NCBI RefSeq assembly: GCF_004379255.2
Contig: NC_056040.1
Location: forward strand, 25,184,120 to 25,248,119
Source of the DNA: Salvia splendens
Lineage: Eukaryota > Streptophyta > Magnoliopsida > Lamiales > Lamiaceae
Reading direction: 5' to 3'
DNA length: 64,000 bases
Part shown: piece after piece, positions 11,324 through 22,969 of the stretch
Layout: each line of letters begins with the position of its first letter
Numbering within the stretch: position 1 is the first letter of the stretch
Translations under genes and position numbers: made by a program
The notes under the pieces: generated by a model
What the model was told of the DNA's origin: nothing
Database searches by the model: none
What the model saw: the letters and a program-made list of their open reading frames with translations, nothing else

Positions 11324-13132
11324 GAGTATCCACGGATATGGGCCCAGATCCATTTTTATTATTTTTTTACTCCCGACTTTTAGGCAAGAGCACAACACTC
11401 ACATCCACGCTCTTCCGCGAGCACATGTTCAAGGGTCCCACCATTTTATTATTCAATTTAAATAAAAATATTTCCACAATATTAAAATGCATTAAAAATA
11501 TCCGGAATACTATTACAAATTAAAAAATTTAAAATTACATAATTAAAATACTAAAAATTAAAATGTACATAATTAAAATACTAAAAATTTAAAATTACAC
11601 AATTAAAATCCTAAAAAATAAAAAATACATAATTAAAGGCTAAAAAATACCCCCGTGGAAGACTATTCCTCTGACCTTATTCCCAATGTTCTTCGGAGAC
11701 CCCGTATCTTTGCCAAATGTGAATCAAGTTGCTCGTGGGTCATATTTGACCTATCGGCCAAATTGAGTTGGGCCAAAAGGGTCCACAACGAGTTGGTGGG
11801 GGTTGAGGTGGCACAAAGGGAGCGGGAGCGGGGGCGGGGGCGGATGGAGTCGCGGCGCGACGACGGTTGGTCTTCGCCTTCTTCCTTCCTTGCGGCCGGC
11901 GTTGGGAACTGCTCGGGCCAGTGTCGGGGCTACCCAAATTAGCTCCGGCGAGCTGGCTAGTCACCTCATCCTCGCCGGCGTCGGATAGGGATACCGACCT
12001 CGACCGTTTGCTGGAGGAGCTGGAGGAGGATGATACGCCCCCTATACTCCGGATGCACACGCACCTCCTGCCAAGCGCGGAGGTAATTGAACGGTTTGTA
12101 ATTTATGGATTGGTAGGTCGCCAAGGCGGCACTGATGATGTCGAGCTCGCTCCTACCGCTCCCCGCCGACCGCTATTCCTGGAGGTAATACCACTGAAAC
12201 TTTTGGATTTCTTCGTTGGCTCTGAATATGACATTGCGCACTATACTCTTATTGCGCTCGATAATTCTAGCCGGGCGGTTTTCATTGTACCGGCGAGAGA
12301 CGCACCACCAAAACCTATCCCTGCTTTGGTTCGTGCCTATCTCCGGATCTTCGGAGATAATCGAATAGGCTTTGAATAATTGATCCATATCCGCCGGAGT
12401 GCACGAGGTGCGGACACCACGAGGAGTAGGAGTAGGAGTAGGAAGATGAGGAGTTTGAGAGTCGCCACCGCCGCTCCCTCCCGATCTGGGTTTGGGTGCC
12501 CACCCGTATCGCCCATCGGGGGCATCTTGGTCGTCCACCGGGTAAGGCCGGTAGCCACCCGGAATTTGAGAACCTTGGGTTTGAGGAGGGGCCAAAAATT
12601 GCATTTCCGGATTAGGAAATGGTTGTGAGCCGAACCATTCGTGGTTCCAACCGCAGGAGTCGGAGGGGTGATCGCCGGAGCCAGACATTTTTTTTGTAAG
12701 TAAGAGTGAAAGATTGATAATTGATACTAGAAGATGAGAGAATTTAGATGAGAATTGTGTAGTGTGGTGTGAAATTTTTTGTGTTGAAGTGTGAGTATTT
12801 ATAGATGAAAATATGAATTTTGGGGGAAAAAATTGAAAAATAAATTAAAAGTGTGGAGAAAGCGGATATATTTTATTGGGAAATGAGAAAATATTTTTTT
12901 ATTTAATTCTGATTTTTTAAATTAAATCCGATTTAAAAAAAGAAAAAATGAAATTGCCAACGACATTGCCGTTGGCCAATTAGGCGCCGCCACATCAGCT
13001 GCTCAGCGGCACGGACGTGCTCGATGCATCGAGCAGCGCCGTGCCAGTGGCAAGAGCACAACGGCGAGCAGGGGTCAGCCGCGTCAGCGGCACGGACGCC
13101 GTCCTTGCCAGCGAGCACCGCTGCGGATGCTC
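11324..13132 (-). mobile_element. PIF/Harbinger-type element carrying ORF1 only (copy 1)
   Basis: Bounded by GAGTATCC… on the left and …GGATGCTC on the right, with a TTA duplication on each side (11321-11323 and 13133-13135), the hallmark of PIF/Harbinger elements. It carries only a decayed Myb/SANT-like ORF1 on the minus strand and no transposase. Related copies lie at 32,042 and 47,042. Confidence 0.8.
11745..12688 (-). pseudogene. Harbinger ORF1 (Myb/SANT-like DNA-binding protein), decayed
   Basis: Begins at 12688 (MSGSGDHPSD…). An N-terminal Gly/Pro-rich part is followed by a Myb/SANT-like segment (…TNQSRDRFWWCVSRRYNENR) and by IVRNVIFRANEEIQKFQ, typical of the proteins mis-annotated in plants as glutathione S-transferase T3-like and known as Harbinger ORF1. 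An in-frame TAG follows YYLQE, then a single-base frameshift precedes the Ser-rich tail (SSSSSSSSKRSRS) and a Pro-rich C-terminus. ORF1 proteins partner the DDE transposase at the element ends. Not functional as it stands. Confidence 0.75.
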
Positions 13133-14259
13133 TTATTTACCAAGTAGCCTCCCACAAAATGTTAACAACCTCAGTGTGTCCATCTCAAAAAGCATCCAAC
13201 TTTATTGTTTATATGGTTTTGGTAGATATGGAATTATTGAAAAATTAAATTATACTAGTACCATAATCCTTTCGATATGTTTGTGCTTATCTTGATGATC
13301 ATTAATACGAATTGATTAAAAATATCAGTAAATCAGCATAAAAGCTACTATATTACTTCCGTCCACAATTAGAAATTTCGGTTGTATTCGTGCAAAGTTT
13401 TAAAAAATATAAAAAGCTAAGTTAAAAAAAATGAATATGAATGTCATCTTTGTATTTAATAATATTAAAATGTGAGTGAAATATATTAGAACTAGAAATA
13501 TTTATTTTTTTGTAATAAAAATGAATCAAAACTTGAAATTATAGATGGATTAATGGTAAATTGAAACTCGTAATTGCAAATTAAGAGAGTAAATCCAAAT
13601 ATATATGACATCAGTGGTGTTTGACCGTAGATATATAGAATAGTGTGGTCACAAGAAATCGTGATAAAAAAATGTTTTTACCCCTTTCGTTTTTGTCTTA
13701 ATATCATAACTTCAATAGATTCAGTATATTATCATTATGCATCACTTCTTCATAACAAATTAACAATCACATTTGTTGTTTTAAGTATATAATAATAACA
13801 ATAAGTGTGCCGTGTACATTTAGTTTATTTCTCAAAATTTACATCCAACGATGACATATGTCATCAACTGTTTTCCAGATTCCCTGCATTCAGTTTTTTG
13901 TTCAAATTGTGTAACCAGTACAGTAGTAGCTAGTATTGAAGTCTCATAAGTTATGACTTATGACACACTGCATTCATTAAGTATTCACCCACATGCAATA
14001 TACAGCTCAATAAATTATCTAAAATTTAATTCAATATACATAATAAGACTTTATGTAACATAAATATATAATTAAATATAAAATATACATAAAATTATTA
14101 CTCTGTGATTGGAGGTGCTAAATTGGAATAGGAGGCTTCAATTCCAAATTGAATATTTGATATCATAATAATAATATTTGAATTTGGAATGGAATTACAA
14201 TTCTAAACATCTCAATTCCACAATTTGAATTTCATATTCTAAATAGATAATTTAAATAC

Positions 14260-14481
14260 ATTACACACACTATACACAACACACACACTCGACACACTAT
14301 ATACAAAATACATGCACACTAAACACAAAAATACACACTCACACAATTCAATTTTATTTTCTTAATTGACACTACACATGCACTATACACAACACACACA
14401 TTGCATACACTATATACAAAATATACACACACTAAACACAAAAATACACACTCATGCAATTCAATTTCATTTTCTTAATTT
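14260..14481. repeat. Tandem duplication of a ~110-bp CA-rich unit
   Basis: The block CACTATACACAACACACACA…TACACACTCAxxCAATTCAATT is present twice in a row (about 14,262-14,372 and 14,378-14,481), followed in each case by TTTTCTTAATT. Confidence 0.85.
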
Positions 14482-14563
14482 TACCAAACAAAGGATTTAG
14501 ATTTGAATAAGAATTTAATTTCAATTCTGTGTACGAAATGGACCCTCACACTTTAAGATGTTA

Positions 14564-14780
14564 CTCCATCCGTCCCTAAAGCGTATGCACTATTCCCTTT
14601 TTCGCCCGTCCCCAAAGAGTATGAACTTTCAATTTTGGAAACTCTCTTCTCTCTAATGAGGTGTGACCAATTCTCCACTAACAATACTTAAAAAATATTC
14701 TCTCTTTCTCTCTTACTTTACCAATAATGCATTAAAACTCGTGCCGAACCCAAAGTTCATACTCTTTGGGACGGAGGGAG
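14564..14780. mobile_element. Stowaway-type MITE
   Basis: CTCCATCCGTCCCTAAAGCG at the left and …CTTTGGGACGGAGGGAG at the right, flanked by TA. The interior is AT-rich and has no coding capacity. Confidence 0.85.
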
Positions 14781-14896
14781 TATAATATTACAAAATTGAC
14801 ATCAAGCTCATATACATAAAATATTAACATGGTAGCAGTTAAATAGTAGTAGATCATAAGTTTCTGAAAAAAAATATTATACACAATAAATTAATA

Positions 14897-15162
14897 CTCC
14901 CTTCGTTTCATCATAGTTGAGGCGGAACTTTTCAGCACGTAGTTTAAGAAAGGGATGTTGAGTGTGTTGAATAAATAGATAAAATAAGTAAGAGAGAGAA
15001 AAAGGTGGAGAGAACAAAGTAGAAAGTGCATAAAGTAGAAAGAAAAAAGTAAGAGAGAGTAAAGTAAAAAAGAGAAAATAATTACTATATATGAAAATGA
15101 CTCAACTATGAAGAAACTTTTTAAAATGGAAAAATGATTCAACTATGAAGAAGCGGAGGGAG
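14897..15162. mobile_element. Stowaway-type MITE
   Basis: CTCCCTTCGTTTCATCATAG … CTATGAAGAAGCGGAGGGAG, flanked by TA. The motif ATGATTCAACTATGAAGAA near the right end also occurs in altered form just upstream. Confidence 0.82.
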
Positions 15163-15337
15163 TAATAACAAGATTTGGGTAGTGTGATTGAATTTATTGG
15201 TAAAATCAATCCGATATTTCATTATTCATAATTATAAAACAAAAACAAATACTTCAAAATTAATTAAATTTGATCATAATAATATACTACATCATAAATA
15301 TTAAAAAAACTTCTCTGTAGAGAGAACATTACTTATA

Positions 15338-15543
15338 GGCCATGTTTGGTTGCCAGAATTCTGCCTGGGAAAGTAATCTGATTCCTTAAATTTTAAATTC
15401 CTGTGTTTGTTTCGATTTTTAATCAAACTGGGAAAGTAATCAAAATCCCAAGAACAAGGAAAGTTAGTACAACTTTCCAGGATTCTGAATCCTCACTTTT
15501 TTTAGGTATTCTTTTTCCCAGTTTTAGGATTCTTACATATTTA

Positions 15544-15614
<71 letters not shown>

Positions 15615-16313
15615 AATGTTTTAAAAATAATTTTAAATTACAAACCATACTTAATTTCAGAATAATAAATAACTATAATTAAAATGATCATAATTATAAC
15701 TTTGTATTATAATATTTATATATAATTTTTATTATCATAATAATAATTAATAACTTATTAAAAAATTAAAATATAATTATATAATATAAATTATATTGTA
15801 ATAAATACTAATTATTATTTTAGAAATAAATAATTAATAAAATCATAGTGAAATTCTAAATTATAAAATTTATTTAATTATAATATCCTTAAATATTATA
15901 ATAGTAATAGTAGTAGTAATAATAATAATAATAATAATAATTATTATTATTATATTTTTATTATAATCATTTATGATTATAATACTCCATGTAACTATAA
16001 TTATACTTGTATTATTATATATTGTGATGAATGATTCATATTTAAACTATCCATCATAATAATATATATAATAATAATATAATTGTCGTCATTTGTAATT
16101 AATAATTTATTAAAAAAAATTATTATTCTTTTTAAAAATAAAATAATAATAAGTTTATCTTTAGTTTGGTGTTTACATGAAATACAAAATTTAAAATCTT
16201 GGTATTCTCCAAACACAGGAAAGTAAAGTTATTAGGAATCATATTCTAGAGATTCATTTTCCTAGGAATCATATTCCTTGCCAACTTTACTTTCCCGCCA
16301 ACCAAACATGGCC
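15338..16313. mobile_element. Non-autonomous DNA element with GGCCATGTTTGGTTG termini
   Basis: GGCCATGTTTGGTTG at 15338 is repeated inverted at 16299-16313. The subterminal GGGAAAGTAA…GATTCCT motif is also inverted at the other end. ATA flanks both sides, fitting a 3-bp PIF/Harbinger-like duplication. Very AT-rich, no coding capacity. Confidence 0.75.
15541..15613. repeat. (TTA)n microsatellite, about 23 units
   Basis: Uninterrupted ATT/TTA trinucleotide run inside the 976-bp element. A shorter AAT run meeting a TTA run forms a palindrome near 15,915-15,950. Confidence 0.97.
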
Positions 16314-16755
16314 ATAGAATAATATCACAACCATCATTTGAACCCTCAAACTCGATAACCACATCCAAGTTAATGCTTTTTTCATTTTCTCCAATTTTTG
16401 AACCCTCAACCTCGATAACCACATCCTAGTTAATGCTTTTTTTTATTGTCTCCAATTTGAAACCTTAACAAATCCTAAGTTATCATAATCAGTTTGAAAC
16501 TATAGGAGAATACACAATGCAAAATATACTTTACTTTATTTGTTATAATCAACTCATTATTATCTAATGATATATAGAATATAAAAAATTACTCTTAAGT
16601 AAATTTCATTACAATATTATCATACATATAATTTAGAAAATATTTATAAATAATAGTAATAATTATAAAAAATATTATTAATGTCATTACAAATTGAAAT
16701 AACTAATGGTCCCCCACGCCGACGGAAATATCAGAGATCTCATACCCAAAATTGG

Positions 16756-16763
16756 TATAAATA
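16756..16763 (+). promoter_or_regulatory. TATA box of the penta-EF-hand gene
   Basis: TATAAATA 57 bases upstream of the start codon, followed by a C/T-rich, AUG-free leader. The spacing suits a transcription start near 16,790. Confidence 0.7.
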
Positions 16764-16819
16764 AGCACTCAACTCCCATTTCGATCAATTCCAGCTTATC
16801 TATCATCCATTTCTGCAAC

Positions 16820-18667
16820 ATGTCGAATTACCCTCACCAAAATCCCTCCGGCGCCGGCTACCCCTACGGCGCCCCGCCTCCTTCCTCGCAGTCCTACCCA
16901 TCCGCTCCTTACGGCGCTCCTCCGCCTCCCGGCCAAGCCTCCCCCTACGCCCCCGTCGCCTCCCCCTACGGCGCCCCCTCCGCTCCCCCTGGCGCGCCAA
17001 ATCAGTCCTACGGCGGCTACCCGCCGCCAGCGTACGGAAGCCCCTTCGCCGCGCTCACTCCGTCGGTTTTCCCGCCCGGCACTGATCCGAGCGTGATCTC
17101 CTGCTTTCAGATGGCCGATCAGGACGGGAGTGGATTCATCGATGATAAGGAGCTTCAGCGCGCGCTCTCGTCGTATAACCAGAGCTTCAGTTTGAGGACC
17201 GTGCATCTGCTTATATATCTTTTTACCAACACTAACACCAGAAAAATAGGTATTTGCGTCTGATTTTTTTTACTCATCAAATTGGGGATTCACTGTTTTC
17301 GCTTCGTTTATTCATACTTGCTCGCCAGCTAAGGATATGATTAGGAGGAGAAAAGGAGTAATCTAGTCGCGAATCACGCAGTTGTTGTTATTTGCTGGAA
17401 ACTTATTATTATGCATAAAAAATTAGGGCACTGTGAGGTTTTAGGTATTAAATTTGAATCAGCTCATTTACATGGAAATCATGCAAGTTTGAATCACGCA
17501 GTTGTTATTTGTTGTTATTAGGAATTTGAATTTGAATCACGCAGTTGTTATTTGTTGTTATTAGGAATTTGAATCACGCAGTTGTTGTTATTTGCTGGGA
17601 ACTTATTATGCATAAAAAATTAGGGCACTGTGAGGTTTTAGGTGTTGAATTTGAATCAGCTCAGTTACAAGGAAATCATGCAATTTTGTCTGCAGGCTTA
17701 TAATTCCTTGGCCCTACAATGTGCATTTTTTCGACAATTTTTTTGTATCTTGGTAATTGAGTGCACTAGCAATTAGATCAACGAATGACTTGTGGGGAAC
17801 TGATTCTCTCTGCAAGCACGATTAAGATGCTATGCTGTATGCTTTATTTTTAGTATCATGTTCTGTTCTGTTCTGATAATATGATGAGACATGTGTTTGT
17901 GTGATGCTATCATGTATAAAGGTGTTACAAATGTTGAGATTCTGTGGTCCCTTCGGGTTCTCGTTGATGGGATGATTGTGAAGGCTGAACTACATTATCA
18001 TTTCAGTTGCTTCGTTTATTAATGTGTTTTATTTCTTGAAATAGGTCCAAAAGAATTCACTCAAGTCTTTTACAGTCTTCAGAGCTGGAGGGTCAGTCTT
18101 TAATCCGATCTCACTACTCTTACACTTCCATTTAGATATCTCTGTTTGCATCTGATCTAGTCAAATTTTCACTCGCCCAGGCAATATTTGAGAGATTCGA
18201 CAGGGACAGAAGTGGCAAGATTGACACGAACGAGCTGAGGGAGGCCCTCCTCAGTCTCGGATTCTCAGTGTCACCGGTGGTTCTGGAGTTGCTGGTCTCC
18301 AAGTTTGACAAAAGTGGTGGCAAAAACAAGGCCATTGAATACGACAATTTCATCGAGTATGTTGGTCCCTTTGCTTTCTTTCATTTCATTAACAGTTCTA
18401 GTGTTTCAACTTTACTGATTTTCTTACCTTTCCTCTCTCCCTCCCTCTAAACCAGGTGTTGTCTCACTGTGAAGGTGAGCAATTTGCTGTTAAATCTTTG
18501 GCTCGAGTCGCTCCAAGGCAGTTTTTTAAGGCGGGTGCTAACGTTGAATGTGTTTTGTGCAGGGACTGACTGAGAAATTCAAGGAGAAGGATACCTCATT
18601 GTCTGGTTCAGCAACTTTTACCTATGAATCCTTCATGTTAACCGTTTTACCTTTCCTTATTGCTTAG
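16820..18667 (+). CDS. Penta-EF-hand calcium-binding protein (CML49/CML50-like), 5 exons
   Basis: Exons 16820-17249, 18045-18091, 18181-18356, 18456-18474 and 18563-18667 join in phase (258 aa). The N-terminal ~80 residues are a Pro/Gly/Tyr/Ser-rich low-complexity tract (repeated YGAPP), typical of ALG-2/CML49-type PEF proteins. EF-hand loop 1 is DQDGSGFIDDKE and loop 2 is DRDRSGKIDTNE, both canonical. A third loop (DKSGGKNKAIEYDNF) is degenerate, and the C-terminus (ECCLTVK… TYESFMLTVLPF) matches the dimerising last hands. Such proteins are Ca2+-responsive cytosolic or membrane-associated adaptors. It is shorter than the ~335-residue Arabidopsis CML49 as I recall it, mostly in the N-terminal tract. 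Exon 1 is very GC-rich compared with its surroundings. It looks intact. Confidence 0.93.
17375..17660 (+). repeat. Direct repeats inside intron 1 of the PEF gene
   Basis: GAATCACGCAGTTGTTGTTA…TGCATAAAAAATTAGGGCAC…GGTTTTAGGT occurs at 17,371-17,455 and again near 17,570-17,645. Between them a shorter piece (GAATCACGCAGTTGTTATTT) is repeated twice. A local tandem expansion with no coding effect. Confidence 0.85.
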
Positions 18668-19523
18668 GAGAATGCAGCTTGTGTCGTTTCTGCTATCTTC
18701 GTCGAATCTGGAATCTGAATCTTTTGTGCTGATGTTTTCTACTTTCATAAACGGCCGTAGCGTTACGTAGCTGTTATTTGCGTTGTAATGTGTCTATTAT
18801 CTAGTTTTGAAACAGTGTAATTTTCTGCTGTTTGTGAAAATTTATGAATCATGTGCTTCAAGTGTTTGATTAGATGCTTTCAAATTTCAGTCAATAATTT
18901 ATCATCATGTGGGTTGGTATTTTGTCACTACTTGTGCCAATCTAGTTGCAATAAAAACCCAAGGTAGGAACTAGGAATTAATTAATAGTAAGTCAAATGA
19001 TTTAGGTGGCCAAAACCATCAACCTTAAAAAGCAACTGAAATTAGTAGATTTTTTTAAGTATTATATATTCATTGCAGTTTTCTTACTTGGCGAATTGTA
19101 TTAATTGACTATGTAGTAACCAAGTCCGGGCATTAACGTGAGTAAACATTCTGTTTACTTTGTAGGAGCGTCGATGTTTATTATTAATAATTTAATTGTA
19201 AAAAATGTTAAACTTCGTAAAGATACGAAGAGACAGATAAAATGAGAAAGCTACATTAAATATAAATATAATTTTATTATTGGTCGATGCTCTTTATAAG
19301 CTCAGATAGCAGTTGTAGTATATATACAAATGACAAAATGAGAATAGCCAAGCAATGCATTATGCATGCATGCGACTATGGTGTATAACTCGAGAGACAT
19401 GAAGCAAATGCACAAGACATTGTGTTCACGAATAGGAGTATTATTTTTTTTGTATTCATTAACGTCAAGCACACTCTAATACAGAGGATTTGCCCTAATT
19501 AAATTGGGAAGGATATCAATATA
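18668..19523. other. 3' flank and intergenic DNA between the PEF gene and the LINE
   Basis: The first ~200 bases are likely 3' UTR. The remainder is AT-rich and shows no gene or repeat I can support. Confidence 0.5.
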
Positions 19524-19861
19524 TTCTTGTAGCTATCATTTTTTTTTAATCAGAAACGCCCTCTGTGGGCGGGGGTTTAGGCAGACCCCCAACCCGTAAA
19601 TAAAGTCAAAATGTAATGTTCCAAAAACATGATCATAGCCCAAAAGTGACTAAGATCTAAACAAGAACATGAAGGGGCAAAATAGGGGTCCCACAAGTCG
19701 GGATCCTCCATTCTATCAAGTGGAAAAAAGATGACTAAATACACTAAAGGGAGAAACGAAAAAAGACCAAAACCAACCACTAGAAGAGCTAGATCAACCC
19801 ACATCTCTACGTCGGAAGCGGAAGTTAGGATATCCCAGCTGGTCCATCCTAACTAGCGCCT

Positions 19862-21618
19862 TCAGGTACCGAGGCGCAGAGATTGGATCAAAATATGTAA
19901 GGGTAGGGGTCTGGACCCCCTACCTGCCAGGAAATCAGCGGCCCTGTTTCCTTCTCTGTAGATGTGTGAGAATCGAACATGCCGCTGAGCTGTTATGCTC
20001 CGGATCAAAGCCATATGGTGTCTAAAATCCGTGGAGCCAAAGTGTCTAGATGACAACAAACTAACCAGAGCCGCTGAGTCCAGCTCTATCCAAATGTGAG
20101 TAGAAAGCTCCATAGCCATCTCCAAACCCCGAATCAGAGCCAAAAGCTCCGCTTCAAAGCTCGATAATGCAGCTATCGGAGCACAAAAAGCCCGCAGAAG
20201 GCCTCCATCAGACCCACGAACTAATCCTCCCTCTCCCGCCGCCAGTGTCGATGTAGAGAAGGCACCATCTGTATTCAGCTTCACCCAAGGTGCATCAGAG
20301 GGATGCCATAAGACCATGAGCGACCGCAGAACACGCTGTCTGGGGGAGAAAGGCATGAAATCAACCGACGGCGAGCATCCCCTCCAATGAGTCGAGGTGA
20401 TCCTGCCGGCCAGAACTAGCACATGCAGATGACGAGTGACCTGCCAAATAACAAGTGAATGACGAAAAGGGCGACCGCCATGCTTACAGTCGTTCCTCTC
20501 CGTCTAAAGAAACCAAACAATCAAACAAGGAACAAGAAAACTAACGTGCATGGCGGGAGCCCTCTGGAAAGAGGACCTCCGCCAGTGACCTAGTCTAAGT
20601 GCAATATCGGTGCTCGTGTGAATCGGTGTGTGCGAGGAAGGAAACCAGACATCCAAATACTCCCATGCAGAAATCGCCGACTGACTCGAGAAGAAAACAT
20701 GACTGAAAGGTTCGACCGAAGGAGACCTACAACACTGACACCTAGACGCTAACTCAATTCCCCTCATCTGCAACTTCTCATCCACCGACAGCCTACCAAA
20801 TAGTAACCTCCAAATGAACACCGACATGGTAGGAGTCAACCCCTGGTTCCAAATAAGACCAAAAATCTCCCTCTTCGGCAATCTAGTCCGGATGCTCTCC
20901 CAGGCTGAGGTCACAGAGAACTCGCCATGGCTAGTCAGACTCCACCGCCTCACATCCTTTGCCCCCAACTCGATCGGCGTGGCTCTGATCTGGTCTATCA
21001 CATCGAGAGGTACGCCGAACCTGAAAGATAAACTATGCTGCATATCCTCATCCCATGCATGATCATGCCAATATGATGCAACGGCTTGAGATTGGGGGTG
21101 ATCATTTCCCGGGACGCACAGACTCCGGATGGAGCTAGCCCCAAGCCAGACATCATCCCAGAAGCTGATCTTCCCCTCACCCAAGGACCAACGAATATAC
21201 TCATGCATGTATGACTAAATACGACGCAAACGACGCTAAGTATGACTATCATGTGACCAACAAGGGGATGTATGCAAATGACAAGGAAGGATACTGTACT
21301 TCTGGGTCATGAACTGGGCCCAGAGAGAGTCCTGAGCTAGCAGTCTCCACCACAGCTTGAACCCAAAAGCCACTGCCACCTCCCTGAAGCGGCGACTACC
21401 CAAGCCACCCTCATCAAAAGGCAAGAGTGCAGCTTCCTCTTCTCTCCAACAGTGCCCCAGAAGTATCTAGCCAATATCTGCTCCAACTCGTCAAGAAATC
21501 CAAGCAGAGGGTTCATGACCTGTAAGATGTGTAGCGGGATGGGGGCCAGGGTGCTCTTAATCAAAGCCAGACGACCCCCAAAAGCAAGATGCCGGTGGGA
21601 CCAACTGTGGATCCTGTC
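19862..21618 (-). pseudogene. LINE ORF2, 3' part: RT thumb, zf-RVT and RNase H
   Basis: Minus-strand pieces read on from the hAT insertion point. MDRIHSWSHRHLAFGGRLAL is the RT C-terminal segment, about 21,208-20,504 is the zf-RVT region (VFIWRLLFGRLSVDEKLQMR, then C-x-C-C), and 20,422-19,862 is an RNase H domain (VKLNTDGAF…, FEAELLALIRGL, ELDS, REGNRAADFLA). An RNase H after the RT is usual in plant L1-type LINEs. Frameshifts occur near 21,330, 21,230 and 20,450. Confidence 0.85.
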
Positions 21619-21639
21619 CATCAGCCTAGAGATGCCCAC

Positions 21640-21836
21640 GGTTCGAAAACCGGCGGTTCCGGTTCGGAACCGCCGGTTCCGGTTTTGGCGGAAGCGGAAC
21701 CGGAACCGGACCGTGAGGCTATTTCACGGTTCCGGTTCCGGTTCGAAAACCGGGCGGTTCCGGTTCCGGTTCGGAACCGCCGGTTTTCCGGCGGTTTTGG
21801 CGGTTCCGGTTTTTGAACCGGCGGTTTCGCCGGTTC
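21640..21836. repeat. Subterminal repeat array, left end of the hAT
   Basis: Many overlapping copies of AACCGCCGG and GGTTCCGG on both strands, in an AT-rich element. Such subterminal clusters are the usual transposase-binding sites in hAT elements (established for Ac). The same motifs fill 25,910-26,400 at the other end. Confidence 0.85.
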
Positions 21837-22111
21837 AATTATTTTATTTTTTTTTTTTGTTAAATTTGAAATTTGGCTTTATACAACAAATCGGAACAAG
21901 ACAATGCATAATTCAAGCACAAATAAGACGAATAAGGAGAAAATGAAATAAATTTTATTGATTTTGAGTTGTAACGGACAACGATACATTACAATTTACA
22001 ATACATAAGTATACAATACAACAACATACAACAATGTAATATAATTTACAAGTGTCGTCGGGCGTCGGCTCGTCGCCTCGTCGGACTCGGAAGGTAAATT
22101 TAAAAAAAAAT

Positions 22112-22916
22112 GAAATGGGGGGGAAAAAGGAAAAATTGAAAAGGGCTTGAGATCAACTTAAACTTTCAAAGTTAAACTTTTCAAATTTAAGTTGAGTTGC
22201 CTACGTATCCACAATTTTATTGAGGAATCAAAGCCCACGTAGTTCTCTTACCTTGGGATCAACCCTTTTTTCTTGCAAAATGTTGCCCATTTTCTAAGCA
22301 AACACATATCAACACGCTATATACACATTGCTGCATTTCTAATAGGGGCAATTTGATCTTCCAAAGCAATCAATGCATCTCGAACACACATAGTCAGAAT
22401 ATTATTCAAGCATCTAGCATGGAAAAAATTAGTACTAATAGATAGTTTGTTCTGATTTTTTCCATGCTAGATGCTTGAATAATGTTCTGACTATGTGTGT
22501 TCGAGATGCATTGATTGCTTTGGAAGATCAAATTGCCCCTATTAGAAATGCAGCAATGTGTATATAGCGTGCTGATATGTGTTTGCTTAGAAAATGGGCA
22601 ACATTTTGCAAGAAAAAAAGGTTGATTCCAAGGTAAGATTTCATAGATCATTCAGGATGCGGCTAAGTTGTACTTGAAGATCATTAAAATATATTCCGCA
22701 TTTGATATTTATCAAATGGGGAATATATTTTAATGATCTTCAAGTACAACATAGCCGCATCCTGAATGATCTATGAAATAGGGGGGAAAAAAAAAATTGA
22801 AAAGGGCTTGAGCTCAACTTAAACTTTCGAAGTTAAACTTTTCAAATTTAAGTTGAGGTGCCTACGTATCCACAATTTTATTGAGGAATCAAAGCCCACG
22901 TAGTTCTCTTACCTTG
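22112..22916. repeat. 143-bp direct repeat bracketing two large palindromes
   Basis: Direct copies at 22112-22255 and 22775-22916 (GGGCTTGAG(A/C)TCAACTTAAA … GTAGTTCTCTTACCTTG). Between them are palindrome 1 (arms 22250-22429 and 22455-22634, loop ~25 nt) and palindrome 2 (arms 22638-22708 and 22711-22779, almost no loop). The right arm of palindrome 1, read on the plus strand from 22464, encodes HARCLNNVLTMCVRDALIAL then EDQIAPIRNAA, the hAT transposase region around the conserved H-x-RC motif, but clearly diverged from the resident transposase (HVRCIAHILNLCVQDA). The block lies 3' of the transposase stop, where a read-through transcript would include it. Confidence 0.93.
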
Positions 22917-22969
22917 CTTACCTTTTTGGTCGGCAGTGCTCGCCGTTCACCGCCCCCGTCGACTCATTG

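Larger units (their letters stand above)
13136..16700. other. AT-rich intergenic region packed with MITEs
   Basis: No gene seen. Besides the elements listed separately it has a weak MITE-like stretch at about 13,356-13,555 and a short near-identical pair at about 16,335-16,445 (TTGAACCCTCAA(A/C)CTCGATA). The last ~50 bases hold the promoter of the penta-EF-hand gene. Confidence 0.5.

Noticed and set aside
16796..17206. Minus-strand frames over exon 1 of the PEF gene
   Set aside because: Antisense shadow of the GC-rich Pro/Gly coding tract.
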